DNA of 64,000 nt, taken from the NCBI GenBank assembly GCA_963719055.1, contig CAVRAU010000021.1, positions 124,001 to 188,000 on the forward strand. The letters are read 5' to 3'. Position numbers and translations under genes: made by a program. Positions 9,801 to 19,324 of the stretch are shown here, piece by piece (within the stretch, counting starts at the first letter, position 1; each line of letters begins with the position of its first letter). Under the pieces are notes generated by a model. That model ran no database searches. It was given only the letters and a program-made list of their open reading frames with translations, and was not told the DNA's origin. Source of the stretch: CAXMQZ01 sp963719055. GTDB lineage: Bacteria; Acidobacteriota; Thermoanaerobaculia; Multivoradales; JAHEKO01.

Positions 9801-9936
9801 GCACCTGACCGGTACCCGTGACGACTCGAACATTCGTAATCGCATAGAAAGGCGGCGGACTCGGCGCCTCGGCCCCGACGGGACCCACAACGCAGACCAG
9901 CAATACAACCGCCCAAAGAGAACGGATCGATCTCAT
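6880..9936 (-). CDS. large secreted protein with two amidohydrolase domains and a central beta domain
   Basis: 1018 residues from ATG 9936, preceded by GAGGGGGT; a signal peptide follows (RSLWAVVLLVCVVGPVGAEA). Domain 1 (residues about 25-430) has the imidazolonepropionase-like frame but reads PGLIDAMTTLG where HxH is expected. A beta-rich insert (DISGTWDLTMQSPRGAREM to GPMSMDISGERT) resembles a lipocalin-like fold. Domain 2 (about 590-1010) has PGIIDAHSHIAIEGG with HxH intact, later DRLVHSHSYRADE, LQHVLEGYK and INSDSGEEMRHL, so it retains the metal ligands and should be catalytic, with unknown substrate. Likely periplasmic. It is first gene of a two-gene operon with an ATGA overlap. Confidence 0.88.
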   Translation of the reverse strand: MRSIRSLWAVVLLVCVVGPVGAEAPSPPPFYAITNVRVVTGTGQVLDGATVLVADGLIEAVGTGVSIPGDAWVMDGEGMSLYPGLIDAMTTLGQKKEQESSGGSGMGGPPGRGSQPEIRGPEDRPSTTTWLRAAENLGEDNRVEKWREAGFTAAVTVPDEGIFAGQAALISLGADEDSRDRVVASSVAQRLSFDGPGGFRSFPGSLMGTLAYIKQVFEDAQHYSQAGAVYASNPSGRERPTFDRTLEPLVAAMADSTPFLMPAQLPREFDRALAIRDEYNLSTILYGGQGAYERIDRLQATRTPVLISLNWPKEKKDRDPDADTPIRTFYHRRMAVMTPAKLAAAGVRFAFYSEDLASTSEILENVRKAVDAGLSNEAALEALTHDAAAIYGVSNRLGSIEEGKIANLVLASDWPWAEDAEVAAVFVDGRRFDLTEEEEEAEPPAQDISGTWDLTMQSPRGAREMTAELEMSEDGKVKGDITSEQGTTAVDEGKMAADRLSFETTRSMGGQSFTASWSLNVEGERLTGTMSAGPMSMDISGERTALAEKDDTGGDEDAEPAVSLDELQAAVAVFQGPVREMGTFAITDANVWTVSGETIEGGTVVVSDGKIQAVGRDVSIPAGAEVIDAEGGAVIPGIIDAHSHIAIEGGVNEGSLAVTSMVRIKDVLNPDDVNIYQALAGGVTAANLLHGSANPIGGQNAVIKLRWGSDADGLIFEGAPEGIKFALGENPKRSNFRGFGIPQRYPQTRMGVMDVIRQAFTEAQEYQKEWATYEASGGAYPPRRDLKLEALVEIMEGDRLVHSHSYRADEILQLMRTAEDFGWRVATLQHVLEGYKVADEIAAHGAGASTFSDWWGYKVEAYDAIPYAAALMADRGVLVSINSDSGEEMRHLNQEAAKAIKWGNTDPVAALAMVTLNPAKQLRIDDRVGSIEVGKDADLVLYDGNPLSVLSVVQKTFVDGDLYFDREADRERQAKVDEIKERLSGKKEGEADEPEEGGTPPPEVSWGEEHTYSCREVG

Positions 9937-10114
9937 GAATACCCCCTCGAGAATTTCAAAAGGCAGCCAATTGTAGACCATTGGCCACCTTGACCGAATC
10001 GTGGTCTAATCCGGCAGCGTTACCGCTACAAAGGAGAACCGTTGCTGGTGTGCCGAGCGATTGTCACCGCTAAGGCTCAGTCATCCCTTTGCCAACGCTT
10101 TAAAGGAGACCGGA

Positions 10115-11863
10115 ATGATCCGCGACAAACTGCAGAAGAACATACTGAATCCACGAGGTGTCGCCTTGGCACTTCTCATCCTGGCCGTCGCCTGGGCCGG
10201 TGGCGCCTGTTCGCACCCGGAGAGTCACGCGCCTGATGAGCACCACGCCGAGACCGAAGAGTCCACCGAAGAACTCATGACCGCCAGCTTGGGTCTCACC
10301 GGCTCGGTCGTGCTCAGCCGCGAGGGCGAGCCACTCGGCACTGTTCACTTTCCCAGCTCCTGCAGCCCCGAGGCCCAAGAGCATCTCGAACGCGGCCTCG
10401 CCCTTCTCCACCACATGACCTACCTGGAGGCGGAAGAGAGCTTCCGCGCCGCGGCCGAGGCTGACCCCGAGTGCGCTATCGCTTTCTGGGGCATGGCAAT
10501 GACCTATGTCCATCCCTTGTGGCCCGACGTGGTACCACCCGAAAAACTCGCTGCAGGGCGAGATCTCCTGGACCAGGCCGCCAACGCTGCCCACACCAGC
10601 GAGCGAGAACAGGCCTACGTCGAAGCCCTGCGTGGGTACTACGGTGCCGAGGGTGATGAAGTCAGCGAGCTCGACCGGCTGAATGCCTTCCTGGCTGGCT
10701 GGGAGGCTGCCCACGAGACCTATTCAGAGGACATGGAAGCCGCTTCCTTCCACGCTCTGGCCCTGCTGGGTACCGCACCCACGACCGACAAGACCTACGC
10801 GAATCAAAAACAAGCGGGGGCGATCACCCAGGCTGTGCTGGTGGAGCTTCCCAAGCATCCTGGAGGCCATCACTACACGATTCACGCCTACGACTTTCCG
10901 CCGCTGGCCGAAGGGGCGCTCGAGACGGCTCGCAGCTACGACAAGGTGGCCCCGGAGAACTCTCACGCGCTCCATATGACCAGCCACATCTTCACGCGCC
11001 GTGGACTCTGGCCGGAATCCATCACCTTCAACATCCGAGCCGAGAAGGCGGCCAGGGAACGCACACCCATGGGGATGGTCTCGATGCATCGCCTGCACGC
11101 CATGGACTATCTGGCCTATGCCTATCTGCAGATGGCCGACGACGTGGAGGCCGAGGAGGTCCTGGAATCCATGACCGGGCTCGAGCCGCCCTTCCACAAC
11201 CACGCGGGCACCGCCTATTCCTTTGCCGCAGTGCCCTCACGGTTGGCTCTCGAAAGGCATGATTGGGATGCGGCCGCTCGCGTCGAAGCCGGCTGGCCCG
11301 CGGAGGTCTCCTGGGATCAGTATCCCCACCTGCTCGCCATCCCCTACTTCGCCCGGGCGATGGGAGCGGCCAAGACCGGTGATTTCGCCACCGCCGAGGA
11401 AGCCATCGCCACGCTCGGCGAGCTGCAGGAAGCGGCGGCGGCCCTGCCGGGAGCCTACGATTGGGGGATCCAGGTGGAGATCCAGAAGCTTGCGGCCCAG
11501 GCCTGGCTCGCCTTCGAGCAGGGGGATCAGGATCGCGCTCTGGAGTTGATGGCCCTGGCCGCGAAGAAGGAGTCCTCGACCGAGAAGAATCCCGTAACCC
11601 CCGGAGAAGTCCTACCGGCAAGGGAGCTCTTCGGCGACATGCTGCTCGCCACTGAAGACTACGAGCGGGCGCTGACCCAGTACAACGAGGCGCTCAAACG
11701 TTCACCCAATCGGTTCAACAGCCTGTATGGTGCAGGTCGCGCCGCGGAGCTGGCTGGCGACGAGGAAACCGCAGCCGACTTCTACCGCCAGCTGCTGGAG
11801 ATCGCACCCGAACCTACCGGCAACCGCCCAGCGCTGGACCACGCCAAGGAGTACTTGGGCTGA
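10115..11863 (+). CDS. TPR lipoprotein
   Basis: 582 residues from ATG 10115, with AAAGGAGA five bases upstream. The leader VALALLILAVAWAGGACSH ends in a lipobox (AGGAC), so the mature protein should be lipid-anchored. Tetratricopeptide-type helices appear early (SPEAQEHLERGLALLHH, EAEESFRAAAEADPECAIAF) and at the end (EDYERALTQYNEALKRSPNR, EETAADFYRQLLEIAPEP). His-rich segments in the middle (HPGGHHYTIHAYD, HMTSHIFTRRG) are typical of a widespread family of uncharacterised TPR lipoproteins; a metal site is possible but unproven. It is divergent from the amidohydrolase operon and convergent with the M14 gene. Confidence 0.85.
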   Translation: MIRDKLQKNILNPRGVALALLILAVAWAGGACSHPESHAPDEHHAETEESTEELMTASLGLTGSVVLSREGEPLGTVHFPSSCSPEAQEHLERGLALLHHMTYLEAEESFRAAAEADPECAIAFWGMAMTYVHPLWPDVVPPEKLAAGRDLLDQAANAAHTSEREQAYVEALRGYYGAEGDEVSELDRLNAFLAGWEAAHETYSEDMEAASFHALALLGTAPTTDKTYANQKQAGAITQAVLVELPKHPGGHHYTIHAYDFPPLAEGALETARSYDKVAPENSHALHMTSHIFTRRGLWPESITFNIRAEKAARERTPMGMVSMHRLHAMDYLAYAYLQMADDVEAEEVLESMTGLEPPFHNHAGTAYSFAAVPSRLALERHDWDAAARVEAGWPAEVSWDQYPHLLAIPYFARAMGAAKTGDFATAEEAIATLGELQEAAAALPGAYDWGIQVEIQKLAAQAWLAFEQGDQDRALELMALAAKKESSTEKNPVTPGEVLPARELFGDMLLATEDYERALTQYNEALKRSPNRFNSLYGAGRAAELAGDEETAADFYRQLLEIAPEPTGNRPALDHAKEYLG

Positions 11864-11898
11864 GCTGTGGAGACGGTTGGGCTTGACGGCGTTGCGGG

Positions 11899-14708
11899 TC
11901 AACGCGACTCCACCGGCCGCAGGTGTCGCCAGTTGAGGATCGCGTTCCACAGCAGGCGATAGTCCGAGTGGTTCAGATCCCGGTGCATGGGGTTGAAGTT
12001 GTAGGCGACGATCGTTCCCTCGCCCTTGGCGACCGCGACGATGGCCGGACTCCCGGCCAGTCGCTCCTCCTGTTTCCCGCCACCGCTGACAAGGATCGGT
12101 AGTCTCGACACGGAAGTTCCGTCCGTCGACTCCCGCGGCTGGCCTCCCCACTCGAGCACCACCGGCCCGCGGTCGATCGGACCATCGAGGCAGGCCGTGC
12201 AGTAGGCCATACGTACCCAGCGACGGGGCAGGTCGTAGACAGGCAGATTGGCACGAAAGACGGTCGTCGCCTGACCATAGCCGTAGGCCAGCGGGTGACT
12301 CGGCTGGAGAAAGTGCGCCCGCAGCTCGGCGCCGGGGGTGCGAATTCCGGATTCCGGTGCCCGACGCATGAAGCGGATCAGTCCACTGTCGATCGCCAGC
12401 TTCGAACCGTTGCCGAGGGTCAGCAGCACGCCGCCCTCCTCGACGAAACGCTCGAGCTGGGCGAGCCCGCGCCAACCGATGCCGCCGGTGATGTCGTCGG
12501 AGGCGACGGGTTGCCCGAGGCTGGGAAACTCGGGGGTCGCCGCGAACGCCATCGGACCGTCGACCGGCTCGAGTGCCGTGAATCTGCGCCTGCAGATCGA
12601 GATCGACGTGGCCGTAGAGGATGAGATCCAACCGCTGGCGAAGCTGGCCCTCTCGAATGTCCTCGTCCCGCAGGTAGGTGTAGGGAATCTCCTGCTGATC
12701 GAGCGTGTAGCGGATCCAGCCGATCGAGTCGGTGTCGGCCCAGGGCACCCAGACGCCGACGCGGGGAATCTCGGCACCGTGATGCGAGACGACCGGGACC
12801 TTCGACGGCGCTGTCGAACTCGAGCCCGAGCTCGCGGGCGACCCTACCGACGGCCGCAGTCAGCCCCTCCTGAGCCGGCAGGATCCAGGAGCCCGCCGGG
12901 TAGTCCCGAGAGCTCACCTCGAACCCCTCCTCGGCAATCCGCACCTCGAAGTCCGCGAGGCGGTAGCGCGCCGCCAGGAGAGCCTCCTGACCGACGTCGC
13001 GCAGCAGATAGACCGGCCCAACTCCGTTCACCCTCCCCTGCACCTCGACGGGCCCGCTTAGCGGCTCCAAATCGGCGGCGAGAATCGCCGCGTCATCGAT
13101 GGCCACCGTCTCGACATCGAAGTGGACGGGCAGAGCCCAGGAAATATCGTCGTAGGGCTGATGCTCGGCGTCGGCCGGGAACTCTTGCGGCTGCAGGAGG
13201 TCGACCGCGTAGTTGCGGTAGGGCTGATCGAGCCGCACCACGAAGCTGCCACTCGGGAATGTGCCTTCGTCAACCGTCAGCGGAGAGGTCGAGCGCGCGA
13301 CCTCGATCCCCTGGCGCCGCAGCACCTCGATCATCTGGCCGACGCGCCGGGCATCGGCCTGGCCGGCAGGCATGACAAACGCGTACGGGTTGCCCACGAC
13401 ACCTCGCTGCCAAGAGTTGTATCCCTTGCGGTAGAAGTTGCGCAGCATATCCGTAGCGTTCTTCGCCGAGTAGTCGAGGATCGCGAGCAGTCCGGTCTGC
13501 GTGTAATTGACGCTATCGCGCATCGACCAACGCAGGGACTCTTCAGCCGGCAAGGGCCGGAACCAACGGCGGGAGGTCGCGTAGGATTCGAGCTCGCGAT
13601 CGACCGTCTCGGCCGTAGCGTTGCCGAACGTCTCGTAGCCCCGCCCGATGGCATTGTGATTCATGGCGATCGAGTCCAGATAGTGATGGCCGTAGCCGTC
13701 GCCGAAGTCCCAGGTCCAGACTCCGGGCATACCCAGAGCGGTCATGGCGGTCACCTCGTGAAAGCTCATCTCGAGAAACTCGGCCAGGACGATCGGGTCG
13801 AGGTTGGGGTTGTAGGGACCGGTGCCGTTCCAGGTCTGGAGCAGTGGAATTGCCTCGTGCAGGTCGTGAATCACCGTCGGGTGATAGTCGAAGAACATGC
13901 GGAAGACTGCTCGCGTCAGGGCTTGGGTCTGCTGATGGGCGTCGCGATTGGCGTCGACGAACACGTAGCGACCCCAGTACGGAGGTGACTGTCGCGGCAG
14001 CATCGGATAGTCGGTCTTGCCCTTCAGATAGCGATAGAACCAATCCACCATCTTGTCGCGACCGTCCGGGTTGCAGATCGGATTGACCAGGACAACGAGA
14101 TGTTCGCGGATCTGCCGGATCATCGGCTGCTCGGAGACCGCCAACCTGTAGACGAGCTCGAGCACCGCTTCGGTGCTGCTGGTCTCGTCGGCGTGGAGTC
14201 CGGCGTTGATGTAGTAGAAAGGCCTGCCGGCGGCGATGAGCGATTCGGCCGCCTCGGGCGAGGTCCGGCGCGGATCGGCCAGCGCAGCGGTGGTGGCCTT
14301 CAGCTGCTGCAGGTTCTCGATCCCCTGCTCGTCCGCCACGGCGACGAGCAGAATCGCCCGCCCTTCCTCGGTCATGCCGATCTCCTCCAGGTGAACCCGG
14401 GGCGAGGCCTCGGCCAGCGCCTCGAGGTACCCGAAGCTTTCCTGCGTGCGGGTCAACTCGCCGGCAGTTCCGATCAGCCTGCCGAAGTGGTCGGTCGGCG
14501 ATGGAACCCTCTCGTCGTCGGGTACATAGGCGACCCAAGGACTTACAAAGCGCGGATCGGTGGTGGCGCTCGCAATGGCCTCGATCGAGCCGGGCTCGGC
14601 GACGTCGGGCGCCACCGTCACCTGAGCGCTCGCGGCACCGGCCACCTGCAAGGCCACGAGGATCAACAGGCTAGCGAGATGGCTGCAACGTCGGGCGAGA
14701 CCCTTCAT
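11899..14708 (-). CDS. secreted M14-family zinc carboxypeptidase (two frameshifts)
   Basis: ATG 14708 follows AAGGAGGG by 3-4 nt, and the protein begins with a signal peptide (LLILVALQVAGAASAQ). The M14 fold is recognised by NAGLHADETSSTEAVLEL (HxxE zinc ligands), VNPICNPDGRDK and the third-ligand region TVIHDLHEAIPLLQTWNG. After the peptidase domain a long C-terminal region continues. The frame breaks near 12808 (extra G; then VPVVSHHGAEIPRVGVW) and near 12595 (then FTALEPVDGPMAFAAT to ILNWRHLRPVESR). The C-terminal part resembles a glutamine-amidotransferase-like fold often attached to such peptidases (inference). The protein is likely periplasmic and acts on peptides. Confidence 0.85.
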
Positions 14709-14795
14709 GATTCCCTCCTTGTCGAGCTCCAGCGTAATGGGTTCCCGAGCTCTGCGCACCAAGCCTACGACATCACAGCCGCCGGCTGGGCCTGA

Positions 14796-14820
14796 AGCGG
14801 CCGGCCTCTGTGCCGGTCGT
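14796..14820. repeat. palindromic element, short form
   Basis: AGCGGCCGGCCTCTGTGCCG followed by GTCGT: arms CGGCCGGC and GCCGGTCG around CTCTGT. It sits between the M14 gene and DUF5694, downstream of the latter on the minus strand. Confidence 0.75.
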
Positions 14821-14844
14821 TCCTCTTGCTGGCAAAGCCTCACC

Positions 14845-15717
14845 CTAGTCCAACACCTCCGCCACGCCGATCAAATCGATCTCCGGTGAAGCGTCGGCTG
14901 CATGCTGGATGATCGGCACGTGGCCGGCACCGATGAGCAACAACAAGCGGTCGCCCGGTTCCATCACGCGGAGGATCCGGGAGTAGATCCGCAGATTACG
15001 GTTGTACCACCAGCCGGTGACGCTGTCGGTTGCCGGGAACTCCTCTTCATCACCCAGTCCCAAGTAACTCAACACATAGTGACCGTGCCCAATCCGCAGT
15101 CGATCCGCGGAGTTGAGGTAGAGAAAGTACTCTCGCAGCGTCTGGTTGGCCTTCGAGTGGTCTTCGACCTTGTAGAGCTCGGTCAATCGCTCGTCCCAGA
15201 GATCTGCTTCGGGGAACTCCTGGCCGTGCTCGATGGCATAGGCCTCGGACTCGGGCAGGTCCTTGTAGTTGCGACCCGACACATCGACCCCGTAGAGCCG
15301 GTCGTGCCCCAGCTTCTTGCCCAGGCGGAAGGCCACCTGGTAGATCTCGTTGGCTTGCAGCTCGAACTTGTCCGCCAAGAACTGGCGGTAGCGCTCGTCC
15401 ATGACGCCTTGCCGGTCCTGGTTGGACTCGATCAGGATCTTGGTCGGTGCGAACTCGGCCAACCGCTCGAGAACGTCGGTGAGCTCAGCCTGCCGCGCCG
15501 CCGACAGGATGTCGATATCGACTTCCGGTTTGTAGTCGTCGAGCCCCGCATCCTTGAAGTGAAAGGTACCCAGGATCAGCAACTTCGCCGTCGCGTTTTC
15601 GGGAGTGAACCAGAGCTTCGGATCTTTCGATTCCGGGTCCTTCGCCGCAGCTTCCTGCGCCGCCACCGCCATCGAAAGGCAAAGTCCAAGCAGCAAGACC
15701 GATAGAGTCCTCTTCAT
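14845..15717 (-). CDS. DUF5694 family secreted protein
   Basis: 290 residues. ATG 15717 is chosen because GGAGGT lies 9 nt upstream, whereas the earlier in-frame ATG abuts the Shine-Dalgarno. A signal peptide (MKRTLSVLLLGLCLSMAVAA) precedes the diagnostic strand KLLILGTFHFKDAGLDDYKP, then DILSAARQAELTDVL and PTKILIESNQ, which fit DUF5694. The C-terminal LLIGAGHVPIIQHAAD with its glycine and histidine recalls TraB/ChaN-like folds. Function unknown; the conserved early HF and late GxGH suggest a metal or haem site, which is inference. Divergent from the DUF5916 gene, sharing a roughly 110 nt promoter region. Confidence 0.82.
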   Translation of the reverse strand: MKRTLSVLLLGLCLSMAVAAQEAAAKDPESKDPKLWFTPENATAKLLILGTFHFKDAGLDDYKPEVDIDILSAARQAELTDVLERLAEFAPTKILIESNQDRQGVMDERYRQFLADKFELQANEIYQVAFRLGKKLGHDRLYGVDVSGRNYKDLPESEAYAIEHGQEFPEADLWDERLTELYKVEDHSKANQTLREYFLYLNSADRLRIGHGHYVLSYLGLGDEEEFPATDSVTGWWYNRNLRIYSRILRVMEPGDRLLLLIGAGHVPIIQHAADASPEIDLIGVAEVLD

Positions 15718-15825
15718 GACTGACATACCTCCGGGTTCGTATATTGATGAGATTCTACCCGGCCAGATACCCACCCGACCGGGTGGCGGCACGACCAGGC
15801 AACGGCCGTAAAATCTTGACCGACC

Positions 15826-17888
15826 GTGAAGAGACTCCTGCAAACCTCGATTCCTGTCCTGGTCGCACTGGCACTTGGCTCGAGCTCGGCTCTCGCGGCC
15901 GGTTCCAATGACGGACTCACTCCGGTTCGTTTCGAGGCGCCGCCAACGATCGACGGCGAGTTGACTGACCCTGCCTGGGAGGGAGCCTCCCACGTAGAGG
16001 GCTTCCTGCAGATTCGGCCCTTCCACGGCAAGCCGTCACCGGTCACGACCGAGGTCCTCGTTGGATACGACAATGAGGCTCTCTACGTCGCCTTTCGTTG
16101 CCAGGACGACGAAAGGAATCGAATCGCCGCCTCCATCACGACACGCGATGGTGACTTCGACAATGACGACACGGTGCTCGTCATGCTCGATACGTTTCAC
16201 GACGGCGACTCGGCGTACTACTTCGGCTCCAATCTCCTGGGAACCCAGTTCGACGGCACCCTCGCCAACAACGGTCGTACCGTCGACGATCGCTGGGATG
16301 CCGCTTGGCAGAACGCCTCGGTCACCACCGATACGGGTTGGACGGCCGAGTTTCGCATTCCGTTCGCGGTGCTGCGATATGCGTCGGGGGAAGAGGCCGT
16401 CTGGGGAGTGAACTTCCAGAGGATCTACCCTCGCCGCCTGGAGACCAGCGTCTGGGCCGGACCTGGAGAGTTCGAGTGGCGCGTCTCCGCCTTCGCCGCC
16501 ATGACCTCCTGGAGTCCACCTCGGGCGTCCGCCAAGTGGTGGCAGATCATCCCGTACGCCCTGGGTGTCGTCAACGAGGAAGGCGAGCACAACGAGGAGA
16601 TCGGCGGCGATGTCCGACTCCGGTACCGCAGCGCGCTGATCGCCGACCTCACCGTCAATCCCGACTTCGCCCTGGTCGAGGCCGATGTCGAGCAGATCAA
16701 CCTGACCCGCTTCGAGCTCTTCATCCCCGAAAAGCGGCCCTTCTTTCAAGAAGGCAACGAACGCTTCGAGCAGCGCATCCGGCAGTTCTACAGCCGCCGT
16801 ATCGACGACATCGACTGGGGTGCCAAGGCTACCGGCACGGTGGGCTCCTTCGACTTCATTGCCTTGGGCACCGCAGGGTCAGCTCACCGACTTCGATTCG
16901 GAAGAAGTCGAGACGACTCTCGACGCCGACTACGGTGTCTTTCGTCTGCAGAGGGCGGTCATGGGGTCCGGCAACGTCGGTCTCCTGGCCGCCAATCGGC
17001 GCCTGGAGGGCGACAACGCCGGTTCCGTTGGGTTCGACACGACACTCTTCTTCACCGACAAGATCGGCTTCACCGGTCAGTACCTACAGTCCCACGGACC
17101 GGGTGAGAATGGCGCTGCCTGGTTCGTGCGTCCGGCCTACGACAGCACAAACCTCCACTTCCACGTGCGGTTCACCAATCTGGACCCGGGAATCGAGGAC
17201 GACATCAACGCGGTGGGCTTTCTTCGCGATGACAACCGGCGGGAGTTCGATACCAACTTCACCCGCACGTGGTGGTTTCAGGAGTCCGCAGTGGAGAGGT
17301 TCAGGACAGGCGTCAACTACAACCGGTACTACGGGCACGACGGAGAGCTGCGCGGCTATGAAACCGACTTGTCGGCCAGGATCAACTTCACCAATCGGTG
17401 GTCGCTGCGACGTGGAATACGAAGACGAGTTCGAGCGCTTCGAACAGGACTTCCACAATCAGATCACGGCGCTGGAGTTCGGCTACGACAACCGGGAAGG
17501 TCGGTCCTTCGAGGTCGGAGTCGCCAAGGGCAAGAACTTTGGTGACGACCTCTGGCTCTACAACGGGGAGTTGACCTTCCGGATCTCGGACGCCTGGAAC
17601 TTCGACTACGAGGTGACCCATCTCGATCTGGAGCCCGATCTCGCGGCGCGATCGACCTGGATTCACGTCTTCCGCACCACCTACTACTTCACCAACAACC
17701 TCTTCACGAAGCTCTTTCTCCAGTCCAACTCCGCCATCGACAAGGAGAACATCCAGCTACTCACCGTTTGGCGGATCTTCCCACCCTTCGGCTCTCTCCA
17801 GGTCGCCTACCAACGCGGCACCTCGGACCTGGGCGAGGAGTCGACCCAGGGCAACACCCTCTTCCTCAAGCTGGCCTGGGTGTTCTAG
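15826..17888 (+). CDS. CBM9/DUF5916 outer-membrane-type protein (two frameshifts)
   Basis: The protein begins with a signal peptide (MKRLLQTSIPVLVALALGSS). Residues 35-220 are a carbohydrate-binding family 9-like domain (PPTIDGELTDPAWEGA, VGYDNEALYVAFRCQD, WTAEFRIPFAVLRY). The DUF5916 region follows, with the hallmark LTVNPDFALVEADVEQINLT and PEKRPFFQEGNERF. The frame breaks near 16878 (continuing QLTDFDSEEVETTLDADYG) and near 17405 (continuing DVEYEDEFERFEQDFHNQI). The end is a run of aromatic-rich beta strands finishing LFLKLAWVF, with a terminal Phe typical of outer-membrane beta-barrels. A role as a porin-like or surface protein is inferred. Confidence 0.82.
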
Positions 17889-17907
17889 CGCTCGGGGTCT
17901 CTCCTAC

Positions 17908-17925
17908 AGTCCGGCCATCCGGACT
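17908..17925. terminator. hairpin after the DUF5916 gene
   Basis: AGTCCGGCCATCCGGACT is a perfect 7-bp stem with a CCAT loop, 20 nt after the TAG stop. No T-run follows, so a rho-independent terminator is only possible; it may be a minimal copy of the palindromic family. Confidence 0.4.
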
Positions 17926-18004
17926 GAAAGCGGATCGATGTGCGCAGTGACAGCTTCTGACAGCAGCCGTCTTTAGGGTGTAGACCTCTTGGAGGTCAAC
18001 ACCG

Positions 18005-18160
18005 ATGAGCCACTACCTCAGCAGGTTCCTACTCTGTCTCCTCTCTGGTCTTCCCGAGCTGGCTGGCAGGCGCCATCCAGAACATGGCCAATGGTGGTGA
18101 TCTGCTGGTTACCGCAGGTTTCGCGGCTGTCCTCGCGTGGGTTCTGGGGCTGCGAAAGAC
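18005..18160 (+). other. possible broken small membrane protein
   Basis: GGAGGT stands 8 nt before ATG 18005, which opens MSHYLSRFLLCLLSGLPELA and stops after 34 codons. A second frame continues with hydrophobic MANGGDLLVTAGFAAVLAWV and then LGLRK. If one base is lost near 18045 the two would join into a single small membrane protein. No family is recognised and the stretch could be non-coding. Confidence 0.25.
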
Positions 18161-18164
18161 TCCA

Positions 18165-19232
18165 TCAGCCAAACCGATACACCGTCCGCGAGCGGTATTC
18201 CTCCCCCGGCCTCAGGATCGTGGAGGGAAACTCCGGTCGATTGGGCGAGTCGGGAAAGTGCTGGGTCTCCAGGCAGAAACCCGCGTGGGGACAGTAGGCT
18301 CGGCCCCCTTTGCCCACGATCTCAGAGCTGAGTGAGTTGCCTGAATAGAACTGGACCCCCGGCTCGGTCGTTTCGACTTCCAGGGTGCGACCGCTGTGGG
18401 GCTCGGCGACTCGCGCGATCAGGATCGGCAGCCCTGGTTCGCCATCCTCGGCGGCAGCATCGTCGCCGCGGGAGAGCACCAACGTGTGATCGTACCCACC
18501 CGCCCATGTGAGCTGATCATCGTCTCTCCTGATTCGCGCACCGATGGTTCTGGGTGACCGGAAGTCGAACGCCGTTTGCGCAACCTCCCGGAACTCCCCA
18601 GTGGGAATCAGCGCCTGGCTCACCGGCAAGAACTGCTTGGCATCGATCCAGAGCTCGTGATCGAGGACATCATCCGAGGACCCGAGGTTGAAGTAGGTGT
18701 GATGGGTCAGGTTGAGGGGAGTGGCCTGGTCGGTGATGGCGCGGTAATCGAGGATCAACTCGTTTTCCTCGTTGAGCCGGTAGTCGACCTCGACGTTCAG
18801 GTTTCCCGGGTAGCCCTCTTCCCCGTCGACACTCAGATAGGTCAGATGCAGACCCGACACGCCTGACTCACTGATCGGAGAGGCAGACCAGAGGACCTTG
18901 TCGAACCCACTCGGCCCCCCATGCAGATGGTCGGTTCCGAGATTGGCGCACAACCGGTAGGTCTTCCCATCAAGCTCGAATCTGGCCCGCGAGATGCGGT
19001 TGCCGTAGCGGCCGATGAGCGCCCCGAAGTGGACGTTCTGCCGGATGTACCCCTCCAGATCGTCGTAGCCCAAGACGATGTCGCCCCTAGCCCCATCGCG
19101 GTCCGGCACGCGAATGGACTGCACGATGCCTCCGAAATCCATGATGCGGATTTCGATCCCACGAGAATTTGTGAGCTCGTACAGAGTGACCGGGCGGCCG
19201 TCAGGGAGTGAGCCGAGAGGTATCCGGATCAT
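18165..19232 (-). CDS. galM: aldose 1-epimerase (mutarotase)
   Basis: 355 residues, normal for GalM, from ATG 19232 (AAGGAGG about 13 nt upstream). It interconverts alpha and beta anomers of aldoses such as galactose and glucose. Diagnostic motifs: RYGNRISRARFELDGKTYRL and LHGGPSGFDK, the catalytic His in LNLTHHTYFNL, and the catalytic Glu in FCLETQHFPDSPN near the end. No signal peptide is seen, so it is cytoplasmic. No other galactose genes are nearby, so the gene stands alone. Confidence 0.92.
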   Translation of the reverse strand: MIRIPLGSLPDGRPVTLYELTNSRGIEIRIMDFGGIVQSIRVPDRDGARGDIVLGYDDLEGYIRQNVHFGALIGRYGNRISRARFELDGKTYRLCANLGTDHLHGGPSGFDKVLWSASPISESGVSGLHLTYLSVDGEEGYPGNLNVEVDYRLNEENELILDYRAITDQATPLNLTHHTYFNLGSSDDVLDHELWIDAKQFLPVSQALIPTGEFREVAQTAFDFRSPRTIGARIRRDDDQLTWAGGYDHTLVLSRGDDAAAEDGEPGLPILIARVAEPHSGRTLEVETTEPGVQFYSGNSLSSEIVGKGGRAYCPHAGFCLETQHFPDSPNRPEFPSTILRPGEEYRSRTVYRFG

Positions 19233-19254
19233 GTGGTTTTGCGCGCCTCCTTGA

Positions 19255-19280
19255 AGTGGCCGGCCTCTCATCCAGGCCAC
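19255..19280. repeat. degenerate palindromic element
   Basis: AGTGGCCGGCCTCTCATCCA followed by GGCCAC: outer arms GTGGCC and GGCCAC, with part of the usual GGCCGGCCTCT. It overlaps the leader of galM. Confidence 0.45.
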
Positions 19281-19324
19281 GCTTGTGCGTGACTTCTCGC
19301 TGCCATGCTGGCCGACTAACTGCG

